DNA from: Ephemerocybe angulata
Lineage: Eukaryota > Basidiomycota > Agaricomycetes > Agaricales > Psathyrellaceae
Direction of reading: 5' to 3'
DNA length: 64,000 bases
Assembly: GCA_013368325.1 (NCBI GenBank)
Contig: JAACJK010000163.1
Span: forward strand, 2,294,001-2,358,000
Part shown: piece after piece, positions 53,206 through 64,000 of the stretch
Numbering within the stretch: position 1 is the first letter of the stretch
Layout of the letters: each line of letters begins with the position of its first letter
The notes under the pieces: model-generated
What the model saw: only the letters and a program-made list of their open reading frames with translations
Told to the model about the DNA's origin: nothing
The model's database searches: none
Made by a program: the position numbers and the translations under genes

Positions 53206-53695
53206 ACCGGGCGAGGGTATCTCCCCCTCGCCCGCCAATAGTGGGTGCGCTTCGCGCTAAGGTGCTGGTGCTTCCCGCTGGGAAGCCCTGCTCGCTCGCG
53301 ACGCGTTGAAATGCCGGCACTGGCGCTTGTGCACCATTAGTGGGTGCGCTGCGCGCTAAAATGCTGGGCTTCCCCGCTGGGAAACCCCGCCACGCATCGC
53401 TTCGCTCGCGCGCGCTTCGCGCTAAAATGCTGGTGCTTCCCGCTGGGAAGCCCCGCCGCGCGTCGCTTCGCTCGCGTTAATGAGCGCGCTCCGCGCTAAA
53501 ATGCGGGGTGCCCAGGGCGTGCGCTTCGCGCGGCGGCTGTCGCCGCCCACCCTGGGCACCCACCACAACTCGCTCCGCTCGTTGGCTCCGAACGCCGTCG
53601 CTGCGCTCCGGCATTCTCGCCGAGCCCCACCAGCATGCGCGGCTTCGCCGCGCATGCTGGTGGGAGAGCCCCGCGCGCTACCACTGCGCCATGCT
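53206..53695. repeat. GC-rich palindromic repeat array upstream of the recombinase gene
   Basis: About four imperfect units of 70-100 bp, each with GCGCTTCGCGCTAA, ATGCTGG, CTTCCCGCTGGGAAG and CGCTTCGCTCGCG, so each unit can form two or three small hairpins. The array ends in an 18-bp perfect inverted repeat (CCCACCAGCATGCGCGGC, 53626-53643, with 53647-53664, 3-nt loop). Composition is far more GC-rich than the neighbours. It is not a CRISPR array; spacers are absent. Confidence 0.85.
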
Positions 53696-53699
53696 GCTA

Positions 53700-55346
53700 T
53701 GAAAGATGAAGGATATGTCTCCTTTGAGATGAAAAGGAATGCTACACCGAAGGAAGAGCAGCCGAGAAGGCTTTCCCTATGAGTTTTGTGATCTCGGAGC
53801 CCGTCCTCGACATTGTATTACCCAATCACAGGTAAGCCAACAGTCTATTTCAAGCTATATCTCTGTATCACCGCACCCTGCTGCTATGAATGATGCGAGG
53901 TATGCTTGTCCCCAGTGGCGAAGCAGTGTTTCGAGTGTTACAGTAGATTGAAGTAAGAGCAGCCGGGAATGCCTACTAAATGAACTTGATCTTTCTATTA
54001 GGACCTTATAATATCATGTAATCCAACAGTATATCCTCAGTTCTACCTTCGGCCCCATGATAAAGTGCAATGAGAGGGCCGGGAAGAGCGCTCCTGTTGC
54101 ATGCAAATTGAGCATCTCGCTTTTGCCTCCGACCCATTCTTCGCAGCATCCGGTCCAACCTGAAAGCTCAAAATTTCGCTGATTTGAGAGGATTTAAATG
54201 CTCCCTCAGGTCCTCCCCATGCCCCTACTTGATGCACGGGTTCTCGACAAAGGAACCGGGTACTTTAGCCAAAACTTTTTGACACGGGCGCTTGATATCA
54301 CGCCTGAACCTCCAACTCCACGCTTTCGCCCAGTAAACATTTATGAGACACCCGGAGAGGAAACTGAACTGTCTACTGTAAAGTTGAGACCCCAATTCGC
54401 TGTCTATGGGCCACGTCCACCAGTCATAGCGCAGAGTCGCCGCAGATGTAAGGCTGACACCACGCCAACAACAGTGGTCCGCGACGGTTCCTTGTAAAAA
54501 GTTCATAATAACATAGGCCAGAAATGGGATCGAAGGTTGAATTATGACCTGTGCTTTTGGCTATGGTGCAGAAGTAGTGGTGGGGAATGAAAAGCCTGTG
54601 CACTGGTTGCTGCAAAAAAAGGGGAACGTCAGGCTCGTCGTGCGTGGGAGATCGATGGAAGAAGAAGACTTCCAGATGCTTCTCGTTCTAGAGTTAAATC
54701 CTTGAAATATGGTGGAAGGAACACTGCGAGGGTCTCGTAACACGGATAGGACCTTCAATGAGCCTGGTTCAATACGCCAGTTGGGCGCCTAATTTGTAGG
54801 GACAATAAGGTTAGGGCTTGGCGGAGCTTAAAGCGATTTGAACCAGCGCGATCGCTAACCTCCGAAAGGCGCAAGGGCGACCTGACCCTGGCCACCTGCC
54901 ATGCAATCGAACCTCAAGCTCCAAGTCTCCGCGCTATGACTGGGAGTAATTTCATCCTCAACGTTGTCGTTGGTCGAACTAGGTCCTCGATGTGACATCG
55001 GGGAGGGTCCCAGTAAATTCAGTTTGTTCCTGGAAGTTTTCACTGTCAACGGGACACCGTAGGTACGTTGTACAAGGGATGCCTTGCTGGAGCTGGACCC
55101 TGACAGTCGGGGCTCTCACTGTATAGGAATGCTCTGGAAAGCTCTGTCACCGTCCCTCGGGCCTCGAGGCTTGGAGCCACGTCAGAAGTTGTCGGGTCCC
55201 ATCACCAACCACCACCTCCAAATCGGGTTGAATTTATTTGTTTGAAGCCGACGCGTTCCTCGCCTTTCTCTCCTCAACCATCACCACCACTCCCAGCTTT
55301 GGAGAACAACCCGACATAGTCCCTTATCTCAGAGAACTCGACCGCG
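53700..55346. other. Long spacer, no gene seen
   Basis: Between the palindrome array and MYND-E. An open frame at 54198-54497 has no recognisable motif, splice partners or paralogue. A TTAGGGCTTGGCGGAGCTT word near 54810 resembles one near 36075 upstream of MYND-B, possibly a shared promoter relic. Confidence 0.4.
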
Positions 55347-56882
55347 ATGGATCGGCGACATGGGACGGAAGGCAAATATGGGATTGCAGGCGGCCAACTG
55401 ATTTCCAAGGAGTCTGAGCGAAAGTGAGCCACGTATCTTCATTTCACCTCTTAACTTACTAAGACTTGAACAGCTTGAACATCGCGCGTGATCTTTGCCA
55501 GCGTAGGAAACCCAACGAAGCGGTCCCATACATTATGAAAGCTCTGGAAGATCCGCACAACCTCGACGCCGCGATCGAGTTGGCCTTTGTTGCCCCTACT
55601 CCGAAAGACTGTGTCCAGGTTCTCGAAGAAGCTGCCCGACGAGGTATCTTTTTCTCTATGATTCGGCTAGCAATATTCTTCTGACAGGTTGATTGTAGGG
55701 AAGAAGATCTTACTTGAGGAATGGCTTGGGCCAACGGCTTTTGACGACGATGGGGAATTCGTGGGCAACTACTGGGCACTTCTCGAAACTCGCCCGTACA
55801 TGCGAGTCCTGCAAGCAATTGCAAGGATGACTTTTGAGACAGGCCAGTACACCAAGAGCACGTATGTGTCCTGCCTTCGTCTAGCTCGTAGCTTGGATCA
55901 CCTGCTGACGGGTTCTCGTTTCCAGGAAGACCCAAATCGAAATGCTCCGCCTCTGCCCAGGCGACAACCTGGCCGTCCGCAAAAACCTTGGAAGTGCTCT
56001 CATCCGCGACGGACGCTACGCCGATGCCCTTTACTTCGCTCAGGCCTGGCTGCACGACGTATTCGTCACTGCGCCAGTCCGCGGCGGAACATTGTTCAAA
56101 GAACCTAGCAAGGACACCCTCAGCGACGAGGAGGAGGCCAAGTTCTCAACCTACTGCTGTGGAGAGCTCATACACACTGCCGCATTGGCGTCCTTCAAGC
56201 TCTTTGGCGACTGTGAACAGTCCAGGCAGTATCTTCGCATTGCGTCGAAGGCCAATCCCCATATTCTACTTCGTATTCTGGGGAAGATTCGTCGACCAGG
56301 TATGAATACTCCCTTCTTCTTCTGAAAACCCACCGACTTTCGATTTAGATGAAATAAACCGACTTCCTCGCACAATCAACGGACCTGAAGACGCGCACGA
56401 CTACCTCTGGCTTTCACAGGATTTGTGGATGGAGGACTCAGTTTGGGAGTGGGCGAATAATAACCCGGATGCTAAGCAGGTCATCCTGAAGAACTGTAGC
56501 CGCCCTGGCTGTCGTGTGCGGGAAGCCGACATCGCCCAGTTCAAACGCTGCTCTGCCTGTCACCTGGTACGTATTGTCTTTTAAATGACTACTTCTGCCC
56601 GTGTCTTAGTGTCATACTCTAGGTCTCGTACTGCGACCCTCAGTGCCAGCGCGCGCACTGGTCTGAACATAAGAAAGGTCCGGATTCACGAGCTCTTATC
56701 TATGATGAGCACGGATACTAATATGTTGTGCTTTAGCTTGCAAGGAGCACCAGGCCATCAAGGCTGCTACCAAAGCCTTTTCTTTGGGGAAGCCCGTTGC
56801 GAAGGACGCTATTATCATGGCAGCAACCGACTTCACTCCGAACGGTATCGTTACTACGGTTCCGAAGAGGAAGAAGACCTAG
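55347..56882 (+). CDS. MYND zinc-finger protein, paralogue E
   Basis: Seven exons (55347-55423, 55474-55643, 55699-55861, 55926-56299, 56349-56566, 56623-56677, 56737-56882) sum to 1,203 nt, 400 aa. Exons 1-3 and 5 equal the lengths in copy A, so A and E are the closest pair. MDRRHGTEGKYGIAGG start; EEWLGPTAFDDDGEFVGNYW; IEMLRLCPGDNLAVRKN; YLRIASKANPHILLRIL; finger CSRPGC, CSACHLVSYC, CQRAHWSEHKKAC with all ligands. It has a longer end than the others (AIIMAATDFTPNGIV, TTVPKRKKT), whose PKRKK could be a nuclear import signal. Intact and probably expressed. Confidence 0.88.
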
Positions 56883-57488
56883 GTTAACTTGACCGCCGAA
56901 CTGACTATCGGACATTTCTAATCCATGCATACTAATTGAATACTTGTCTAACTTCGATACCTACAAACAGGGTTTAGGGCTCCTTAAACTCGAGGTTGAT
57001 ATATGAGTTCTGTCTGCTGGCTGAGCTGCGGGCGCCTAATTTGCTGAATTTCATCGCGGGGTGGTTATCCCTCCGTTTCACGCCACCCCAGACTATAGCT
57101 TCCCGTCCTATTACAAGGAGACCTCGAAGAAGCAAAAAAAACCCTATTTACCACGTTTCGAGTGGGCATCCGGCCAACCTTTGAAGTATTCGGCTCATAC
57201 TACAGGGTTCTGCCGTATCTCTGAATATACGTACATAATGCACCCTTCGAAACTGGATGGCCGGTCCCATGGAATGAAAGGGACTTGCTCCATGCCCTAC
57301 TTACACCACGAGGCGCGTCACAGGTTGCTTTGAACCCTGCAGACCATTTTGGGGCGGTTATCTGACTGCACCCGACGCGTCGCCCCGTTCCCCAACTTTC
57401 GTCTTTCCCATTGCTCTTTCACCGTCACCGCCACCAAGCGCTATCCAACTATCGCCCTTCCAGCGCTACTCTTATAACAGTTACAAGC
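56883..57488. other. Upstream region of MYND-F
   Basis: No gene seen. The leader just before 57489 is pyrimidine-rich, as usual in basidiomycete promoters. Confidence 0.4.
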
Positions 57489-57876
57489 ATGGAAGTAAAG
57501 CCTCAGACTTGTAGCGGGCCGGGGTGCTCAAAACAGGAGGGCGATGAGGTCCACCTCAAAAAATGCTCCGCCTGCAAGCTGGTATGCTTTCGGTGTGCCA
57601 TTTCTGCCCCATGCGTCTGAACCATCCTTCTAGGTCTCGTACTGTGGAACTCAGTGTCAACGTGGGCATTGGAAAGAGCACAAGTCAGGTGGGGATGTCC
57701 CCAGCTCTCTCTTTCGCTTTCATTCTTAAGGGTTTCCTCAAGCTTGCAAGGAACATGAGGCGATGCTCAAAAGGATGCACCGTTTGGGACAAGCTGCTGC
57801 GATGAACGATATTCTCATGATGAAGGCCGAACTTGCTTCGCGAGGGATCGCATTCCCTGGGACGAGGAAGTCGTAG
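57489..57876 (+). CDS. Mini-MYND protein, paralogue F
   Basis: Three short exons give a protein of about 95 residues that is almost only the finger: MEVKPQTCSGPGCSKQEGDE, CSACKLVSYC, CQRGHWKEHKSAC, then KEHEAMLKRMHRLGQ... to GIAFPGTRKS. Introns fall at the same places as in the C-terminal exons of copies A-E (after CKL and after HK). The second intron has an AAG acceptor (CTCAAG), weaker than the TAG/CAG of its paralogues. It lacks the whole N-terminal domain, so it is either a truncated duplicate that gained its own start or the ancestral stand-alone finger. It could compete with the larger proteins for partners. Confidence 0.72.
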
Positions 57877-58122
57877 AATGCGGCATGACAGTTTTCTTGG
57901 TCTTGGATGATAAACCCCCATTTTTTTATTTCTTATTTCCCGAGTGTGTATTTCAGATTGAGATCTCGAAAAAGTCGAATGAAGGACCATACCGACCATA
58001 CGAGTGCTTGGGACTCCAGGCTGAACCCTTGCGGCCCTATAGATACATGGACGCACAGGTAAGGGGCATGGATGAAGAGCGTTACTAGGAGCAGATCTAC
58101 ACCAGTCAGGATAGATAATATG

Positions 58123-59483
58123 CTAATCGGGCCTATATGTAGGGATAGCGGGAGTTCTGGCCACGGTGAAGCACATTCTCTTCCACCAGTGAGGGATAAC
58201 CCTAGTGGCATGATCGAACCAGTCCATGGTGTCCCAGTCAAGGGCGAACTTCGAACGCAACTTCCCTTCCCTCAGACCTCGTGTGAGTTCCCCATATCTT
58301 GTCACAACCTCTTCCATGGTGGGCCTACTCGCTGGATCGGTTCGTGTCATGTCTTCCAGCAGTGGAACGAGCCATTCAAACCCTAGGGTCTCCGCCTTGC
58401 TCTACAAAAAAATAGCTTAGCAAAGGCAAAGGTGCGTTTAAAGGAAGGAATAATTCGATACTCACACACAGTGCTTTCCGGTAGATCATCTTACCTAGAC
58501 AAAAGACGTCAATGGGAAAGGGATTGTGAGGCTCCTCCAGATTGCGGAACTCGGGAACCGAGGTATCGCTGCCAAACATGCGTGTGATCTCATAAGGGGG
58601 ATTTTCTGTCCCCTCGTAATGGCGCGAGATGCCGAAGTCGATGATATAGTATCGAGGTTTGCCCTCTGTCCTCGTCTTGGAGGGAGATACCTTCTTGGTT
58701 AAATCTAGACTAAAGTCCTGATCAAAGATATGAAAGTGCTCTTCCGATAACGCCGTGCTTTCCATAACAATGTTCTCTTTCTTGACGTCACTGAGGCCAT
58801 ATTATCACCCAAGACGACTTGTAAACTTGCGCATGAGAACATACCGGTGCGCTACGAGATTCTCGTGAAGATATTTGTAGCCCTACAGGAAGTGATTTGC
58901 ATTGCATTTAGGTATTGAAGGTAAGCAAGGGACAATAGCAAACCGAAAAAGTATTCGAACCTCGAATAATTGCCCAATGAAGTCTACCACTTCTCCGACT
59001 GTCTCGAATTCGGGTGTATTCCAGGCGCGGCATTGTGGCATCACGACGATAGAGTCAGAGGGGCAATCTTCCGGGTTCAAGATCTCTATGAGTGGGACCG
59101 TATGATTCTTGGGGTCCGATTTTTCTGACAGATAGCAGTGGATGTCAAGCTCGTTTTGGTGTTTCGTTTTATTGACGCGCTTGAGCACAACTTGAGATTT
59201 GTCCTTCAAACGAATCGCATCGCAGATGATGCCTCGCTACAAGCACAGTGAGGATCAAGTCAGGCTCTAAAAATTGGGACTCGAAACTCACGGGGTTGGT
59301 CAGAGAGTCCTCACAGTCAACGAAAAAAAGTTGGGGGTTGGTGATCCATGACGGCACCCAATCTGGCTTGTACCGCGGGCGTAGACGGTATCCCGATTCA
59401 AGGAGCCAGTCATATCGATCTCTCCAGTATATCTCCTTGTCGCTGAGCTGCTCAATGAAGTTCCCGGGGGGGAGGCCTGACAT
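58123..59483 (-). CDS. Protein kinase
   Basis: Five exons (59483-59292, 59236-58961, 58882-58845, 58790-58466, 58401-58123) total 1,110 nt, 369 aa. MSGLPPGNFIEQLSDKEIYW leader; DKSQVVLKRV with the beta-3 Lys; ELDIHCYLSEK with the alpha-C Glu; gatekeeper region DSIVVMPQCRAW; catalytic HRDVKKENIV; YYIIDFGISRHY with DFG; PFPIDVFCLGKMIY and a C-lobe end DMTRTDPASRPTMEEVV. All catalytic motifs are present, but there is no clear glycine-rich loop ahead of the Lys. It belongs to the large set of agaricomycete kinase-like genes, distinct from FunK1. Active serine/threonine kinase is likely; substrate unknown. Confidence 0.85.
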
Positions 59484-59969
59484 GAGGACCAGGTAAGGAA
59501 ACCGTCCAAGTAGGTGGGAACGTCGCCGCAAGCATTGAACAAATCGATGTTTATCTTTATGTGGCCTTGTGGACATGCCAGTGATCCCACGTTGCGATCG
59601 AAGTCTGGCGATGGCCGCGCCTGCAGTGCAATCCGATTGTTTGTTGCCCCTTCCAACTCTTGGACAAGAGCTTAGAGCACCTCCATCATCGTACTTGTGG
59701 CTTCACGTGGGTAACCACCTCTGACGCAGTTAAATATCATTTTTTCTTTTCACCACAACGAACTGAATGCCCATGCCGCTGTAGATCGACGGGATTCTCC
59801 GGACATCGTCTGGCATCAGGAGGATAAGACAAGAAGTTTACTTTAGGAAGATAGAAGCCCCAAATAGGTACAAATCGACAAGAATGGGGAGGTCTACGAG
59901 ATAATATATTGGCTGACCTTGTCGGCGTTCCTGACTCACGATCTTTCCCTTTTTTCCTACCTTGCAGCG
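59484..59969. other. Divergent promoter region of the kinase and NTPase genes
   Basis: No gene seen between the divergent starts. Confidence 0.4.
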
Positions 59970-61553
59970 ATGGGCGATGAGGTCCACGAAGTTGCTCCCA
60001 TCGAGTCTCCGGAGCTCTCTGTGATCCTCGACAGCAAAATACGTATGCCCAGCTGGTGGAAAACGTTGACGGGAGATGATCGTAGATGGGAGGCCACAAT
60101 GATAGAGGCAAGAAGTCAAGCCAGAAGGATTGTAGCGATCCACAAGAAGATGGAGAAGTTAAAAGCCACACCAAAAGGGCCGCTCGAGGAGATGAGACAG
60201 ATTGTCCTCAAGTCAGTCATATCCATCCGTATATTTCGCTAACAGTCTCTCATGCTCAACCCGTGATTCAGAATGAAGGGACTCGACCAGCAGTATCGCA
60301 TGGCAAAAACCATTCGCGAAGCTCGCAAGAGATGTGAGGAGTTTGTAAAGCACGTAGAGCTCTATAAAGCGACATTCACGGTGAGGAGAAACAAAAGGTA
60401 TCAGTGCCTCGATTGCGGCTAACATCTCTTCGTCCTTCTGAAGATCACGCTCACCACCAGAGACTTTGATGACATACTGGAGATCAATGCTTCCCATGAT
60501 TCAGAAGATCGCACAATGCTCGACTCATTGTTGCCCCCTTTTGATACTCGCTTCCTGGAGGACGAGGATCCAAGCCTTCGCATTCCTACTGCAGTTACTA
60601 TTTCTAGCGGATCCCAACAGTCAGCTCATCCGAGTGCTAGCCGCCAAAGAACCGCGCCCTCAATGTCCCCGGAAACTCCCTCGAGCCCGCCTCAAGTCAC
60701 GACAAATGTCATCATCAATCTTCAATCCCCAAGTTCTTCACCTTCATCAGGCTCCAGTTCTCCTCAAGGGACGCCGAACCTGGACTGTGAGTCCATATAC
60801 CAAGGCAACACAGATCATATCTAACACCTTAGCTCAGGGCCACAACTTCGGCGCCGCATCGCTGAGCAAAACCTCTACGACTCTGGCCATGTCTTAAGAA
60901 ACCGAGTCCCAGAACTAGATATCGAAACGAGGGAAGACATCCTGGACACCTTCGCAGACTGGTTCAGCACCGTCAACAGGAATTCCTGCATACACTGGCT
61001 GCGCGGACCGATTCAGTCAGGCAAAACTGTCGTAATCCAGCACGTCGTTGAGAGGTGCATCCAGCTCGGGCAACCGACAGCTTCGTTCTTCTTCACCTTA
61101 CCGATAGGACACGCCAGCATCGTCTCCAATCTGGCGCCAACCATTGCCCACGATATCATTCGATGCATGATTCCGAGGGATAGGGACTACTACACCGTCC
61201 TTGGCTGGCTTTCGACCAGCGGCCCATCTTGCCTCGGTTCGCGCATGGACAAGCAAGTGCGAGGTATTATTTTCAGAGTGTTCCAGCACCTTCAATCGAA
61301 GCAGAACGCAAAATCCAAGCCACTGCTAATCGTTCTTGATGGCTTGGATATGTGCGATACCGATGCATTGAAGGAAGTCTTTCGTTTCGTCGAGAATTGC
61401 ATCCGCCTCCTGCCAGTATGCTTCATTCTTTCGAGCGAAGCGTCAAAAGCGATTGAGCGCTGTCTTTCATCAGACGCCTTGCAGAAGCTGACTTCTGCGA
61501 CCAGAACAGACCTCGTACCCTACACACTACTCACGTCCCCCGCCGCCCCATAA
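59970..61553 (+). CDS. NACHT-like P-loop NTPase, copy 1
   Basis: Four exons (59970-60212, 60272-60379, 60444-60786, 60838-61553) total 1,410 nt, 469 aa. A helical N-terminal domain (ILDSKIRMPSWWKTL...) is followed by a Ser/Pro-rich linker and the nucleotide-binding domain: CIHWLRGPIQSGKTVVI (Walker A), GQPTASFFFTLPIG, LAPTIAHDIIRCM, and LLIVLDGLDMCD (Walker B). This matches NACHT-type STAND ATPases, including fungal NLR-like proteins. It ends about 90 residues after Walker B, without winged-helix or sensor repeats. The third intron needs the second of two AGs (acceptor 60837); the nearer one would hit a stop. Possibly a truncated NLR, or an adaptor that pairs with another protein. Confidence 0.8.
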
Positions 61554-62249
61554 CGTGCCCCATGACTATACACGCTTGCCATTTCGCCTTCATCCAACAC
61601 ACATCGCCGGCGGCCCATATTTTAATTTCTAGTTACACCGACTGCTTCATGTCCTTACCCAAATAGGCACCCTTTCATACTATTACATTACTTACGCACA
61701 GATCAAATACACACCATACATTCAACTCTGCAAAGGTTGGGCGCTTGGACCTTCGTACCCGGCGTCTGTCGATGGCGCAAGCAGTGCTCATACCCATCAC
61801 GATGAATGGACGGGAGAGAGAGGGTGGACGACTGCCACGGCGGCGGGATTTGTTGTTTGAGGGCGTGCGCGTCGTAGGCAACTCCTTGTTGAGAGCGTAG
61901 GGCTGTTTGGGCGAAGAGAAGAACCGGAGGGAGGCGCCGCAGGGCGGTGGGGTTCTCACGGTCATGGGTCAGGCGCCCAGAGATAAGATTAGATGGGCCC
62001 TACCTAGGGTCGTTTGGAACGCATGCAGGCTAGTACGGCGCTCTACCTCATGCGTCATGCGTCTGAACCATCCTTATACTCGTATCGTGGTCTTTTTCTC
62101 AAGAACTTGAAGTGCCACCCAATGCTATGATCTTCAAATACCTGGCTTCGACAAGTAAGCTGAAATCAAATTCCTCGTCCTATAATAAAGCGTTATACTG
62201 GGTATGTATGTATACAAGAGGACTCGATTAAGCTCTTGTCCCTTGGTTT
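61554..62249. other. Convergent 3' region between the NTPase genes
   Basis: About 700 bp between the two stops. No gene seen. Confidence 0.4.
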
Positions 62250-63850
62250 TTACGGGCTAAGTACTGGGCGCCACCATGAGTCGCGTCTGCGAATACAAGA
62301 GCCACTGCTGTCTAATCTATCAAGGTCAGTCCTTACTGTCTCGGTCAGACGAGTCATTGCTTCGGAGCTCAACATGTCCTCGATGACATCGTTGGGCTTG
62401 CTTGAAATAAGGAAACAGGCAGGCAGCTCCGAGTCCTGAATGCAGAACTTGACGAAACGGAAGACCTCCGTTAAGGCATTTGTATCGCAGAGCTCCAAGC
62501 CGTCCAGGACTATAAGTAGGGGAGTGGGTGTCGTCTGGCGCGTTTTCTGTAGTAGTTTGAAGGTGTTCTTTACGAGCCCAACAACTTGCTTCTCCATTCG
62601 CAGACCTAACGACGAAGGCCCGCGCGTTCTCAGCCAACCAAGGATGCCAAAGTACTCTGACTCCTGCGCCATGCAGCGAATGATATCGTGTGTGACGGTT
62701 GGAACCAGCCTGTCGGTGACGATGTGGTGGCCGACGTGCTCCGTGAAGAAAAAGGAAGCTGTGGGCTGACCGATCTCGATACACCTCTCGACAACGTGCT
62801 GCATTAATGCCGTTTTGCCAGAGGCTGTGGGACCGCACAGCCAGTGGATGCAGCACGTTCTGTCGACGGAGGAAAACCAGTCAGCTAGACTTCCAATGGC
62901 ACTGTCCATGGCCTGGAGCTCGAGTTTCGGAACGCTGCTTCGATTGACGTGCCCGGAGTCGTATAGGTTGTCTTTTGCGATGCAATTTCGAAGCTCGGGC
63001 CCTACGAGGGAGTATCAAACAAGGTTTTAAAGGGGGAGCTAATCGTGACGTACAGTCTTCAGAACGCGCAGGAGGAGGACTGGTCTTCTGTTGTTCTTGC
63101 AGCCCGTGGTTGAAGTTAAAGGTCATGTTATTCATTGGTTGTTGCATGCTCGGGCGTGCGGTTTTGGGACCGTCATTGACTGGGGATGTATACCGAGCAA
63201 ACGATTTTCTTGTTGGGGTAGGGCCAGGGCTGGATGGTTCTTCTTCTTCTTTTACGGAAGGCGTTTTAGGCGGCGTAGAAGACTTACGCCCTGCAACCTG
63301 TGCAGATTCGTTCATGTTCAGGGTGTATTGAAAATCTCCGTTTGTTAGTGAATGCTGGAGGTCCAGGATGAGCGGCAGTAGAGATAAGGAGTCTTAGATT
63401 AGTCCATCTCAGCCTTGACAACGAGAGCTTACCGAGTATTCCATCTTGTAGGCCTTCATTTTCAATGCAAACGCCCTCGCTCGTTCCCGGAGTACCTCGT
63501 TGCTCAGCCCGTCTTCCTCGTACAGTTCGTCCGCTTCGTCCAGCCTGTCGGTTCAAGGTTGATATTATCAGCTTTCGTGTAAGTGTAACAGACGGCTTTA
63601 TGGGGACCCACTTGGCCATGAGTGTCTTCAGTTTGTCGAGGGAATTCTGCCTGGTACTAGGTCTCTCCCTCTCCCTTGCTGCTTGGTACGCGACGAGTTC
63701 TCGATATTCCCGCCTCAGCTTTTTCATAAATTCGGACCAATCTGGATCCCTTCTCGTCTTAAGCCATCCAGGCGTTTTAATCTTGCGGTCAAGGCATTTG
63801 GGAGGGTCAGGCAGGGTGGTAGTCGGCGTGGACAGTGCGGCAGGGCTCAT
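62250..63850 (-). CDS. NACHT-like P-loop NTPase, copy 2
   Basis: Four exons (63850-63612, 63544-63433, 63354-63054, 63001-62250) total 1,404 nt, 467 aa, with the same intron plan as copy 1. MSPAALSTPTTTLPDPP, then CLDRKIKTPGWLKTR (compare ILDSKIRMPSWWKTL in copy 1). After a Pro/Ser linker: CIHWLCGPTASGKTALM (Walker A), GQPTASFFFTEHVG, LVPT-VTHDIIRCM and LLIVLDGLELCD (Walker B). It too stops shortly after the core; the last 20 residues (SGSCIRRRDSWWRP) differ from copy 1. Both copies are open, so they are probably functional duplicates. A role in non-self recognition, as for other fungal NACHT proteins, is inference only. Confidence 0.8.
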
Positions 63851-64000
63851 TGAGTGGGCGGACGTAGGGGATATGTGGGTGATCTAGGAGGCAACCTAGT
63901 TTGCTCGGTCTTGTTCTTAAGTGTACATACAATAGGCTAGCTGTATCGGACCCAGTATTCAGAACGTCACAATGCAGTACCCCCTTATCAACACTTATGA
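63851..64000. other. Window end
   Basis: Upstream flank of NTPase copy 2; nothing else can be said. Confidence 0.4.

Noticed and set aside
53206..53695. CRISPR-like repeat array
   Set aside because: The units are contiguous palindromes without unique spacers, and the genome is fungal.
54198..54497. 99-codon open frame on the plus strand
   Set aside because: No recognisable motif, paralogue or splice partner; length is compatible with chance in GC-rich DNA.

Overview
The window is nuclear DNA of a mushroom-forming basidiomycete (Agaricomycetes). The evidence is the dense set of roughly 45-75 nt GT-AG introns, fungal-specific kinases of the FunK1 type, Mycena-like F-box proteins, expanded MYND zinc-finger genes, a Ty3/Gypsy chromovirus and a Helitron. 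There is no operon structure. I rebuilt gene models by hand from splice sites and checked that the spliced lengths divide by three.

Layout. 1-8 kb: a broken F-box gene beside an AKR1-like fragment, an acidic disordered protein, mitochondrial ribosomal protein uS19m, a small type I membrane protein, and MYND gene A. 8.5-22.7 kb: one Helitron replication gene on the minus strand, split by a 6.8-kb chromovirus (5-bp target duplication) and a 431-bp hAT-like MITE (8-bp target duplication). Removing both gives one continuous frame. 23-36 kb: an inverted segmental duplication of about 2 kb with two copies of a small secreted-protein gene. It flanks an F-box-like gene with a frameshift, a membrane protein, bL31m and a truncated FunK1 gene. 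36-45 kb: MYND genes B, C and D with a second truncated FunK1 gene. MYND-C is split by a 1.4-kb terminal-inverted-repeat element; MYND-B has lost a splice donor.

45-54 kb: the most unusual locus. A minus-strand gene of about 1,120 codons resembles the DUF3435/Crypton tyrosine recombinases (the Starship captain superfamily) and has a C-terminal array of zinc fingers. It is interrupted at a TA by a 3.5-kb Tc1/mariner element that carries, besides its DD34E transposase, a second intact five-exon gene for an AT-hook protein. A GC-rich array of short palindromes lies just upstream of the recombinase gene. 55-64 kb: MYND gene E, a mini-MYND gene F, a protein kinase, and two paralogous P-loop (NACHT-like) genes arranged tail to tail.

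Overall this is an accessory, transposon-rich region made of duplicated gene families (MYND x6, FunK1 x3, STAND x2, F-box x2) and nested mobile elements of at least five classes. uS19m and bL31m are the only clear housekeeping genes. Family assignments come from motif recognition without database searches; ends of the Helitron and of the recombinase element could not be fixed.
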